Shown here: piece after piece, positions 1 to 5,335 of the stretch
Position numbering within the stretch: position 1 is the stretch's first letter
Layout of the letters: each line of letters starts with the position of its first letter
NCBI GenBank assembly: GCA_905203795.1
Contig: CAJKXG010000096.1
Location: forward strand, 1-5,335
Direction of reading: 5' to 3'
Length of the DNA stretch: 5,335 nt
Source of the DNA: an uncultured Oscillospiraceae bacterium
GTDB lineage: Bacteria > Bacillota > Clostridia > Oscillospirales > Acutalibacteraceae
Notes under the pieces: generated by a model
Seen by the model: the letters and a program-made list of their open reading frames with translations, nothing else
The model's database searches: none
What the model was told of the DNA's origin: nothing
Position numbers and translations under genes: made by a program

Positions 1-1406
1 CGCCCGGCGACCAACAGCACCGGCAGGGCGCAGACCCACACCAGCAAATACGGCTGATCCACTGTCCACGCGGCAAACGGCAGCGAGGAAATCCACCCCG
101 TCAGCCACAACAAATACCGCGCCCCCAAGCCGCCCAGAAACAGCAGCGGACGACCGATCAGCGACGGCAGCAGTGCGCCGACACAGCCGCAAACCACGGT
201 CGCGCCGGCGGCAAAATCCGCCAGCGGATTGGACAGCACCGACCACAGTGGCACTTCTCCAAAGCACCATGCCACGATCGGCAGTGTGGGCAGCACGGCG
301 GCGATCGTCAGGATCACCCCGTCCAGAACCTTGCTCTGTATCCGCTGCCGAAGCGTCATCGCTGACGCGGGCGGCGCTTTTCGCCACAACGGCGGCAGGA
401 AGATCAGTCCCAGCATCGAGCCGACCGACAGCAGCAGCCCGACGTCATACACCGCCTGCGGCTGCACCGCCAGAATCAGCAGTACCGCCGCGCCGAGCGA
501 GTTGGCGGCGTCCGCCTCCCGCTCGACGATATCGCCGAGCAGCAACACCCCGCACATGACAGCCGCCCGCAGCGTCGAGCGGCTCATGCCGGTCAAAATC
601 GTAAATCCCGCCACGACCGCGATGGCCGCCAGCGCCTGCGGACGACGCGACAACCGCAGCAACCCGCGCGTAGCCAGCATCAGCATCGTCAGGTGAAAAC
701 CCGAAACCACCAGCAAATGCGCCAGCCCTGCCGCGCGAAATTGCCCCTTGATCTCCGGCGACAGGTCGCTTTTATCCCCGAAACAGATGCTTTTGAGCAG
801 CGCCGCCACATCTCCGTCCGCCACACGATCAATGGCAGCAAACGCCCGCTCGCGCAAGGCGATAAACGGCGCGTTCCACGGGCGGCGGTCGGACAATGCG
901 ACAGTCAACGGCTCGTCATTCGACGCACACCACGCCCGCAAATACACATCCTCCGCGCGCCACGTATCCGTCGCGGATACATGAAACGTGCCCGATACCG
1001 TGTTATAGCACTCCGGCATATGCTCATCCTGCCGCACCCAGAGCAGAACACGCGTCCCCGCCGGCAGTGCGCCGTCGGTCACTTCGGCAATATAGGCGAC
1101 GGATGCGTCGGTCGTATCCGCTTCCTCCGCCAGCCACACAGTCAACGAGACGTCCTGCCCGTCCATGGCCAGCAGCGGACGTACCGTCGCCGCTTCCCGA
1201 TACGCAAACAGCGAAAAGGCGGCTGTTGCCGTCAGCAACGCCGCCACCATCGCCGTGTGGGTACGCAGCGCGCGCACAGCAAGCACACCGAGCGCCAGAA
1301 ATCCGCTTGCGATCGCCAACCCCACTGCTATGTGAAATTTTACCACTGTTGCAATCGCCATAGCGCCGAAAAACGCAAAGCCAACGACGAACAGCGGCCG
1401 TTTCAT
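1..1406 (-). CDS. comEC: ComEC/Rec2-family DNA uptake channel, N-terminal 468 residues (3' end beyond window)
   Basis: ComEC forms the inner-membrane channel through which single-stranded DNA enters the cytoplasm during natural transformation. I translated the open frame by hand: 468 codons from the ATG at 1406-1404 with no stop before the left edge. Residues 5-70 hold hydrophobic segments. Residues about 80-170 are a soluble, beta-rich stretch where the family has its OB-like DUF4131 domain. From about 195 on comes the Competence domain, with the hallmark GLAHLLVVSGFHL (227-239), the conserved SRSTLRAAVM (275-284) and many further membrane helices. Family members usually have 700-800 residues, so the rest of the membrane domain and any C-terminal metallo-beta-lactamase-like domain lie outside. 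The start is the only ATG/GTG/TTG that fits just after the upstream stop. The gene follows the PRTase by 11 nt, so it is probably translationally coupled and cotranscribed. The family call is firm; whether the cell is actually competent cannot be judged here. Confidence 0.93.
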   Translation of the reverse strand, partial: MKRPLFVVGFAFFGAMAIATVVKFHIAVGLAIASGFLALGVLAVRALRTHTAMVAALLTATAAFSLFAYREAATVRPLLAMDGQDVSLTVWLAEEADTTDASVAYIAEVTDGALPAGTRVLLWVRQDEHMPECYNTVSGTFHVSATDTWRAEDVYLRAWCASNDEPLTVALSDRRPWNAPFIALRERAFAAIDRVADGDVAALLKSICFGDKSDLSPEIKGQFRAAGLAHLLVVSGFHLTMLMLATRGLLRLSRRPQALAAIAVVAGFTILTGMSRSTLRAAVMCGVLLLGDIVEREADAANSLGAAVLLILAVQPQAVYDVGLLLSVGSMLGLIFLPPLWRKAPPASAMTLRQRIQSKVLDGVILTIAAVLPTLPIVAWCFGEVPLWSVLSNPLADFAAGATVVCGCVGALLPSLIGRPLLFLGGLGARYLLWLTGWISSLPFAAWTVDQPYLLVWVCALPVLLVAG

Positions 1407-1411
1407 AGGAA

Positions 1412-1417
1412 CCCCGC
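1412..1417 (-). promoter_or_regulatory. Weak ribosome binding site of comEC
   Basis: The mRNA-sense sequence GCGGGG sits 5 nt before the comEC ATG and directly after the PRTase stop codon. It is a poor match to AGGAGG. Together with the 11-nt intergenic gap this suggests that comEC translation depends partly on ribosomes finishing the PRTase (inference). Confidence 0.45.
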
Positions 1418-1954
1418 TTAATCAAAGAACAGCGGCAACGGTTCGAGGAAGAAGATATCGTCGCGTTTCGCCGCGTCTCCCTCCGCCAGCACAGTGCCGC
1501 AGCCGACGGTGATCGCGCCCGCCACATCCGCCAGGGTTTGCAGTGCCCGCAGCGACTCGCCCGTACTGATCACATCGTCCACGATCAGCACCCGCTTGCC
1601 CTTCATGCTGTGCAGCTCCGACTCGTCCAGATACAGCGTCTGTTCCTTGTCCGTCGTGATGGAATGCACCGGCACAGCCACCGGCTCGGGCATGTACAGC
1701 TTCGGATATTTGCGGGCGAGCACATACGGCTTGCCGCTCTGCCGCGCCATCTCATACGCCAGCGGAATCCCCTTGGCTTCCGCCGTCAGCACCACGTCGA
1801 ACGCGGGCGCTTTTTCCAGTAGCGCGGCGGCCGACGCCACCGTGATCTCCACGTCTCCAAACATCACAAATGCGCCGATGCGCAGCGACTCGCTGACACG
1901 GCACAGCGGCAGCCGACGCTTCAGCCCCGCAATGGTGATCTCATAATACTCCAT
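1418..1954 (-). CDS. Adenine-phosphoribosyltransferase-like type I PRTase
   Basis: This 178-residue protein is a cytoplasmic type I phosphoribosyltransferase, a family that usually joins a nucleobase to PRPP in salvage. The PRPP-binding loop is clear: VLIVDDVISTGES at 122-134, with the acidic pair D126-D127. A pyrophosphate-loop motif EAKG is at 59-62, in the place where Apt has EARG. The length is normal for Apt (about 170-180), and clostridial relatives are often annotated as adenine phosphoribosyltransferase. The PRPP loop reads TGES, not the TGGT typical of characterised Apt, and the N-terminal 45 residues do not resemble classical Apt. Base specificity is therefore uncertain, and xanthine/guanine use or a PurR-like regulatory role are alternatives; I give no symbol. 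The start is supported by AAAGGGG 8 nt upstream. It lies 13 nt after typA and 11 nt before comEC, in the same operon. Confidence 0.88.
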   Translation of the reverse strand: MEYYEITIAGLKRRLPLCRVSESLRIGAFVMFGDVEITVASAAALLEKAPAFDVVLTAEAKGIPLAYEMARQSGKPYVLARKYPKLYMPEPVAVPVHSITTDKEQTLYLDESELHSMKGKRVLIVDDVISTGESLRALQTLADVAGAITVGCGTVLAEGDAAKRDDIFFLEPLPLFFD

Positions 1955-1962
1955 GATAAACG

Positions 1963-1969
1963 CCCCTTT
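1963..1969 (-). promoter_or_regulatory. Ribosome binding site of the PRTase, overlapping the typA stop codon
   Basis: The mRNA-sense AAAGGGG shares its first two bases with the typA TAA and stands 8 nt before the PRTase ATG. It fixes that start and points to coupled translation of the two genes. Confidence 0.65.
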
Positions 1970-3797
1970 AACCGTTCTTTTTCTTGGAATACTCCTTCAT
2001 GCGCTGCTCCTTGGACAGGATGCGCTTGCGCAGACGAATGGATTTCGGTGTGACCTCCACCAGTTCATCGTCGTTGATAAATTCGAGGGACTGCTCCAAC
2101 GACAGCACCGTCGGCGGCGTGAGACGCAACGCCTCGTCCGAACCCGCCGCACGCATGTTGGTCACGTGCTTTTTCTTGCACACATTGACCGCCACATCCT
2201 CGCTTTTCGGCGACTCGCCGATGATCATGCCTTCGTACACCGGCACGCCCGGCCCGACAAACAGCATGCCGCGCTCCTGCGCGTTAAACAACCCATAACT
2301 GCTGGTTTCGCCCGTCTCGAACACGACCAGCGACCCCTGCGGACGCTGCGGAATATCGCCCTTGTACGGCTCATAACCGTCGAACACGCTGTTCATGATG
2401 CCGTTGCCGTTGGTGTCGGTCAAAAACTGCTGGCGATAGCCCATCAGACCGCGCGACGGAATGCGGAATTCGAGATGGCTCATGCCGGTGTCGCGCGTGC
2501 CCATGTCGAGGATCTCCGCCTTGCGCGAACCGAGCTTTTCCATCACCGCGCCGACATACGCTTCCGGCACTTCGATCATGAGCAGCTCCATCGGCTCGAG
2601 CAGGGTGCCGTTCTCATCCTTTTTGTAGATCACCTGCGGGCGGCTGACCGCAAATTCGTACCCCTGCCGCCGCATGGTTTCAATGAGAATGGACAGGTGC
2701 AGCTCGCCGCGACCCGACACCTTAAACGCGTCGGTGGTATCGCTTTCCTCCACGCGCATGCTCACATTGGTCAGCACCTCTTTGAACAGGCGGTCGCGCA
2801 GGTTGCGGCTGGTCACAAATTTGCCCTCCCGACCGGCAAATGGGCTGTTGTTGACCATAAACATCATCGAAATGGTCGGTTCGTCGATCTGTACGAACGG
2901 CAACGCCTCCACACAGTCGGGCGCGCACGCCGTTTCGCCGATATTCAGATCGGTAATGCCGGTCACGGCGACCAGATCGCCGACAGAAGCCGTATCATGC
3001 TCGATCCGCTGCAAGCCCTCAAACTGGAACAGCTTGCCGATGCGGGCGTTGGCCGTCGTGCCGTCGGTCTTGCAGATGGTGACGGCTTGTCCGTTTTTCA
3101 CCGTGCCGCGCACCACGCGTCCCACGCCGATGCGCCCGACATATTCGTCATAGTCGATATTGGAAAACAAAATTTGCAGCGGCGCGTCGGGGTCGCCCTC
3201 CGGCGCGGGCACATATTTCAGGATCGCCTCAAACAGCGGCTTCATATCGCCCTCGCGGTCCTCCGCGTTCAGCGACGCATAGCCGTCGCGTGCGGACGCA
3301 AACACCACCGGAAAATCCAATTGATCTTCGTCCGCGTCCAGTTCGATGAACAGATCCAGCAGTTCGTCGATCACCTCATACGGGCGCGCACCGGGACGGT
3401 CGATCTTGTTGATGACGACCACAGGCGTTTTGCCGAGCTGTAACGCTTTCTTCAGCACAAACCGCGTCTGCGGCATACAGCCCTCAAACGCATCCACCAG
3501 CAGCAACACGCCGTCCACCATTTGCAGGATGCGCTCCACTTCGCCGCCGAAATCCGCGTGACCGGGGGTGTCCAGAATATTGATTTTGGTATCGCCGTAC
3601 ATCACGGCGGTGTTTTTCGACAAAATCGTGATGCCGCGCTCGCGTTCCAGATCATTGGAGTCCATCACACGTTCCGCCACCTGCTCGTTGACGCGAAACA
3701 CGCCACTCTGCCGCAGCAGTTGATCGACCAGGGTGGTCTTACCGTGATCGACGTGTGCGATGATCGCCACATTGCGTAAATCTTCCCGTATTGCCAT
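1968..3797 (-). CDS. typA: Translational GTPase TypA/BipA
   Basis: TypA is a ribosome-binding GTPase related to EF-G and LepA, linked in other bacteria to 50S subunit assembly at low temperature and to stress responses. The 609 residues match the family length. The GTPase domain (about 1-200) shows G1 AHVDHGKT (14-21), switch RGIT (54-57), G3 DTPGH (76-80), G4 NKID (130-133) and G5 SAR (168-170), so all nucleotide-binding motifs are intact. Then follow the beta-barrel domain II (about 205-295), the EF-G-like domains III and V (about 305-475) and the BipA-specific C-terminal domain, recognisable by NMRAAGSDEA and by DDELVEVTPKSIRLRK near the end. The start ATG has AAAGGAA 10 nt upstream; another ATG 4 nt further upstream is out of frame. 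It is the first gene of the typA-PRTase-comEC operon, with a promoter about 50-80 nt upstream. The C-terminus ends in a lysine-rich tail. Confidence 0.98.
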   Translation of the reverse strand: MAIREDLRNVAIIAHVDHGKTTLVDQLLRQSGVFRVNEQVAERVMDSNDLERERGITILSKNTAVMYGDTKINILDTPGHADFGGEVERILQMVDGVLLLVDAFEGCMPQTRFVLKKALQLGKTPVVVINKIDRPGARPYEVIDELLDLFIELDADEDQLDFPVVFASARDGYASLNAEDREGDMKPLFEAILKYVPAPEGDPDAPLQILFSNIDYDEYVGRIGVGRVVRGTVKNGQAVTICKTDGTTANARIGKLFQFEGLQRIEHDTASVGDLVAVTGITDLNIGETACAPDCVEALPFVQIDEPTISMMFMVNNSPFAGREGKFVTSRNLRDRLFKEVLTNVSMRVEESDTTDAFKVSGRGELHLSILIETMRRQGYEFAVSRPQVIYKKDENGTLLEPMELLMIEVPEAYVGAVMEKLGSRKAEILDMGTRDTGMSHLEFRIPSRGLMGYRQQFLTDTNGNGIMNSVFDGYEPYKGDIPQRPQGSLVVFETGETSSYGLFNAQERGMLFVGPGVPVYEGMIIGESPKSEDVAVNVCKKKHVTNMRAAGSDEALRLTPPTVLSLEQSLEFINDDELVEVTPKSIRLRKRILSKEQRMKEYSKKKNG

Positions 3798-3846
3798 ACA
3801 TGACCAGTTCCTTTCGCGCCGCTTTCCATACTTTTCAAACCGATTC

Positions 3847-3875
3847 AGTATAGCACACTTTCCGAAAAATCACAA
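3847..3875 (-). promoter_or_regulatory. SigA-type extended -10 promoter of the typA operon
   Basis: Reading the minus strand: -35 TTGTGA (3870-3875, 4 of 6 to consensus), a 17-nt spacer, and -10 TATACT (3847-3852, 5 of 6). TGTG stands one base before the -10 and fits the Gram-positive TRTGn extended -10. The predicted transcription start is near 3840, giving a leader of about 40 nt before typA. It lies in an AT-rich patch that contrasts with the GC-rich genes. No repressor operator is evident. Confidence 0.8.
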
Positions 3876-3939
3876 GTATTTTTGCGAAAAAACTCGACTG
3901 ATGCACCTACGTCCTCCAGCCGCCTCGGAACGCGGCGTC

Positions 3940-3991
3940 AAAAACGCCCCATCTGTCAGACAGGACGTCGCCTTATCCGACAAATGGGGCG
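3940..3991 (-). terminator. Rho-independent terminator of the exported-protein gene
   Basis: Arms 3945-3957 and 3979-3991 pair over 13 bp with one mismatch (GC-rich at the base, CGCCCC/GGGGCG) around a 21-nt loop. In the minus-strand transcript the hairpin is followed directly by five U (3940-3944). It begins 27 nt after the stop codon at 4019 and lies upstream of the typA promoter, so it separates the two transcription units. On the plus strand there is no comparable U-tract after the stem. Confidence 0.8.
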
Positions 3992-4018
3992 CGATTCGGT
4001 TTTCTGTCCGCCAGTGCT

Positions 4019-4756
4019 TTATCGGCACTTTCTGCGGTGACGGAGCAGAAGAACGGCGGCGACAGCGGCAGCGGCAACGAGCACGACCGCCCCGCCGATG
4101 ATCGCGATCTGATATCCGGAAAGACCCAACCACACGGTCTCGCCCTCGAGTTTTATGCTGTTGGGCTGCACCAGAATGCGAACGGCATCCTCATCAAAAC
4201 CGTCGATGTTGCGGGATAACCAGTTGATGATCCCCGCGCGGTTATCCGCGTTCTCCGTGCAGATCTCCAGAGCGTTTTTGTCCTCCAAAACGGATGTTTG
4301 ATAAATGCCCAATTCGGTCAAATGCGGGGTCAGCGCGTCCTGCATGGTATGCAGTTGCGCAAGCGAAACCGCCGCCTGCTCAAAGACGATCGCGTCTTTG
4401 GTCAGTTCCGCCGCCGTGTGTTGACAGTGGGTATCGGTCAGATGTTTGTCGGCGAGCGTTGCCAGTGTGTCGGCGGAAAACAGCTGCTCATATGCCGCGC
4501 GGTTGCTCCCGTCGGTCACGGCGATGTGCAGGGTCGCCTGAGAATCCAAGTAGATGCCCGACAGCGTGCCGTTTTGCATCAAGGTGTCCCGATCGCCCGC
4601 CTGCGCATAAAACTGCGCAAGCAACTCGTCGCTGAACTGCTGACGGCACTCTGCCAGCGAATGGGAATCGGCGGCAACGGAAAAAACGGATAGGTTGGTC
4701 ACCGTCAAAAGCAGCACGAAAAACCAAACCAGCGATTTGCGCCATGTCGCGTTCAT
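4019..4756 (-). CDS. Exported protein with a single C-terminal membrane anchor, unknown function
   Basis: I do not recognise a named family for this 245-residue protein. Residues 1-29 are a signal peptide: basic start MNATWRK, hydrophobic 8-25, likely cleavage after the VAA at 27-29. Residues about 30-210 form an extracytoplasmic domain with three cysteines (C37, C111, C166). Residues about 216-238 are one Ala/Val/Leu-rich membrane helix, followed by the basic tail RHRRKCR, giving an outside-facing ectodomain anchored at its C-terminus. The pattern GIYLDSQATLHIAV (67-80), then a helix, then GIYQTSVLEDKNALEI (150-165) resembles the two alpha/beta lobes of prodomains found ahead of some secreted trypsin-like proteases, but no protease follows; this is a weak, memory-based likeness. 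The start has AAAGGAG 9 nt upstream. It is monocistronic, with its own promoter (4805-4833) and terminator (3940-3991). That it is a gene is well supported; the function is open. Confidence 0.85.
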   Translation of the reverse strand: MNATWRKSLVWFFVLLLTVTNLSVFSVAADSHSLAECRQQFSDELLAQFYAQAGDRDTLMQNGTLSGIYLDSQATLHIAVTDGSNRAAYEQLFSADTLATLADKHLTDTHCQHTAAELTKDAIVFEQAAVSLAQLHTMQDALTPHLTELGIYQTSVLEDKNALEICTENADNRAGIINWLSRNIDGFDEDAVRILVQPNSIKLEGETVWLGLSGYQIAIIGGAVVLVAAAAVAAVLLLRHRRKCR

Positions 4757-4804
4757 GTTTCATAACTCCTTTACAAAAGAATTCCGCTATTTCTACTATT
4801 TTTA

Positions 4805-4833
4805 ATATTATCACACTTTACCATTTGCTGCAA
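4805..4833 (-). promoter_or_regulatory. Probable SigA extended -10 promoter of the exported-protein gene
   Basis: Minus strand: -35-like TTGCAG (4828-4833), 17-nt spacer, -10 TAATAT (4805-4810), with TGTG one base upstream of the -10 (4812-4815). The alternative register GATAAT (4807-4812) with TG at 4814-4815 is also possible. The -35 is weak, but A/T tracts run upstream from about 4834 to 4870 and could act as an UP element. The predicted start is near 4798, giving a leader of about 40 nt that contains the AAAGGAG ribosome binding site. Confidence 0.65.
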
Positions 4834-4903
4834 GATATCAAAATAGAATTAAAAAATTATTTACATTTTCAAAGTCGTGTCATGAATCCTAACGCCCTGC
4901 CCG

Positions 4904-4960
4904 CATATAAAACGATCGACTGCAACGAAGGATGCCGTCACAGTCGATCAATTTTATATG
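4904..4960 (-). terminator. Symmetric hairpin, likely (bidirectional) terminator after the partial glycoside-hydrolase-like gene
   Basis: The core arms GATCGACTG (4914-4922) and CAGTCGATC (4941-4949) pair perfectly over 9 bp around an 18-nt loop. Outside a 1-nt versus 2-nt bulge, a second perfect pair continues: CATATAAAA (4904-4912) with TTTTATATG (4952-4960). In the minus-strand transcript the core stem is followed by GUUUUAUAUG, a short U-run. It begins 33 nt after the stop codon at 4994, which suits a terminator for that gene. The A-tract/U-tract symmetry is typical of bidirectional terminators, although no plus-strand gene is seen. An operator or small palindromic repeat is the alternative. 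Confidence 0.65.
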
Positions 4961-4993
4961 GTTTTGTTCACGCGGTTTTCGACGGCGGCTGCC

Positions 4994-5335
4994 TCACGCC
5001 AGATCGAAATCCCAGCCGATGATGTTGCCCGTCAGACGCGCGGCAACGGGATCGAACCCGCCCGCGTCCACGCGCAGCGCACTGACCAGCACATGACCCG
5101 CGCCCACCTTGACGGTGAACAGCGGTGTGCCGCCGAATTTGGTGTAATCGGTCGGCTTATTGATGTAGCCGTGCCACTCCAGCGTTTCCGCCAGCACGGT
5201 GATATCGCGGCTGAGGCGATCCACCGTGTAGCGTCCCGCCGCCACATACGGCACGCGGCGCTCGTCGGTGAACCACGCGGTATCCAGCTCGTCGATGCCG
5301 TCGAACACCGTGCTTTCGGGGGTGTTCATCGTGAT
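4994..5335 (-). CDS. C-terminal end of a probable glycoside hydrolase-like protein (5' end beyond window)
   Basis: The last 113 codons of a gene are visible; the frame is open to the right edge and ends at TGA (4994-4996). An ATG at 5329-5327 is in frame, but two more open codons precede it and the peptide starts in the middle of a fold, so I treat it as the tail of a longer protein. The segment FTVKVGAGHVLVSALRV followed by DPVAARLTGNIIGW resembles the closing strands and helix of C-terminal accessory domains in clostridial GH2-like and related glycoside hydrolases, where a line such as 'G-G-vLvsglrv' is followed by 'dPvAr-ll-niI'. VFDGIDELDTAWF near the edge fits the same domain. No catalytic residues are within view, so the family, substrate and enzymatic activity cannot be fixed. 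A terminator-like hairpin follows at 4904-4960. Confidence 0.75.
   Translation of the reverse strand: MTMNTPESTVFDGIDELDTAWFTDERRVPYVAAGRYTVDRLSRDITVLAETLEWHGYINKPTDYTKFGGTPLFTVKVGAGHVLVSALRVDAGGFDPVAARLTGNIIGWDFDLA

Noticed and set aside
173..1421. Several plus-strand open frames (for example 229-696 and 693-1421) opposite comEC
   Set aside because: They are antisense to a convincing ComEC reading frame, are rich in Arg/Ser/Pro, and show no family signature.
1024..1527. A 167-codon minus-strand frame overlapping the PRTase and comEC
   Set aside because: It overlaps two well-supported genes in a different frame and its product is an Arg/Cys/Gly-rich shadow.
1953..3443. A 496-codon open frame on the plus strand antisense to typA
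   Set aside because: It lies wholly within typA, which has all GTPase motifs intact. The antisense product is a low-complexity His/Arg/Gln/Leu-rich sequence, as expected from the complement of GC-biased codons, and has no recognisable domain.
3798..3840. Possible riboswitch or attenuator in the typA leader
   Set aside because: The predicted leader is only about 40 nt, and I see no stable stem or known riboswitch pattern in it.
4744..5022. A 92-codon plus-strand frame spanning the AT-rich intergenic region
   Set aside because: It overlaps both flanking minus-strand genes, crosses the promoter and the terminator hairpin, and its start has no supporting ribosome binding site; it has no recognisable motif.
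4994..5329. A complete 111-residue gene starting at the ATG at 5329
   Set aside because: The frame stays open to the window edge and the peptide looks like the tail of a larger domain, so a partial gene is the better reading.

Overview
The window looks like a piece of a GC-rich Firmicutes chromosome, most likely an uncultured or gut-type member of the Clostridia. This is inferred from the protein flavour (a clostridial-type PRTase, TypA and ComEC), the AGGAG-like ribosome binding sites and the extended -10 promoters (TGTGnTAnnnT). Every gene I can support is on the minus strand, so the region is transcribed from right to left. No tRNA, rRNA, CRISPR array, insertion sequence or prophage gene is visible.

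Layout in transcription order, from the right edge to the left. (1) 4994-5335 is the C-terminal end of a gene cut by the right edge, resembling the tail of a glycoside hydrolase. It is followed by a strikingly symmetric hairpin terminator at 4904-4960. (2) An AT-rich intergenic stretch carries a promoter at about 4805-4833. That promoter drives a single gene (4019-4756) for an exported protein with a signal peptide, an ectodomain and one C-terminal membrane anchor, which ends at a second terminator (3940-3991). (3) A near-consensus promoter at 3847-3875 starts an apparent three-gene operon: typA (ribosome-associated GTPase, 1968-3797), a purine-type phosphoribosyltransferase (1418-1954) and comEC (DNA-uptake channel, 1-1406, cut by the left edge). 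The gaps inside the operon are 13 and 11 nt, with no room for internal promoters or terminators.

Functionally, the operon joins ribosome assembly or stress translation (TypA), nucleobase salvage or sensing (PRTase) and DNA transport across the membrane (ComEC). The first two have no obvious mechanistic link to the third. A link through recycling of nucleotides from imported DNA is possible but is inference only. The exported 245-residue protein and the partial glycoside-hydrolase-like gene are separate transcription units.

I do not see a clearly new defence, mobile or RNA system here. The items most worth a second look are the membrane-anchored exported protein, whose ectodomain resembles protease prodomains without a protease; the symmetric inverted repeat at 4904-4960; and the typA-PRTase-comEC gene order.
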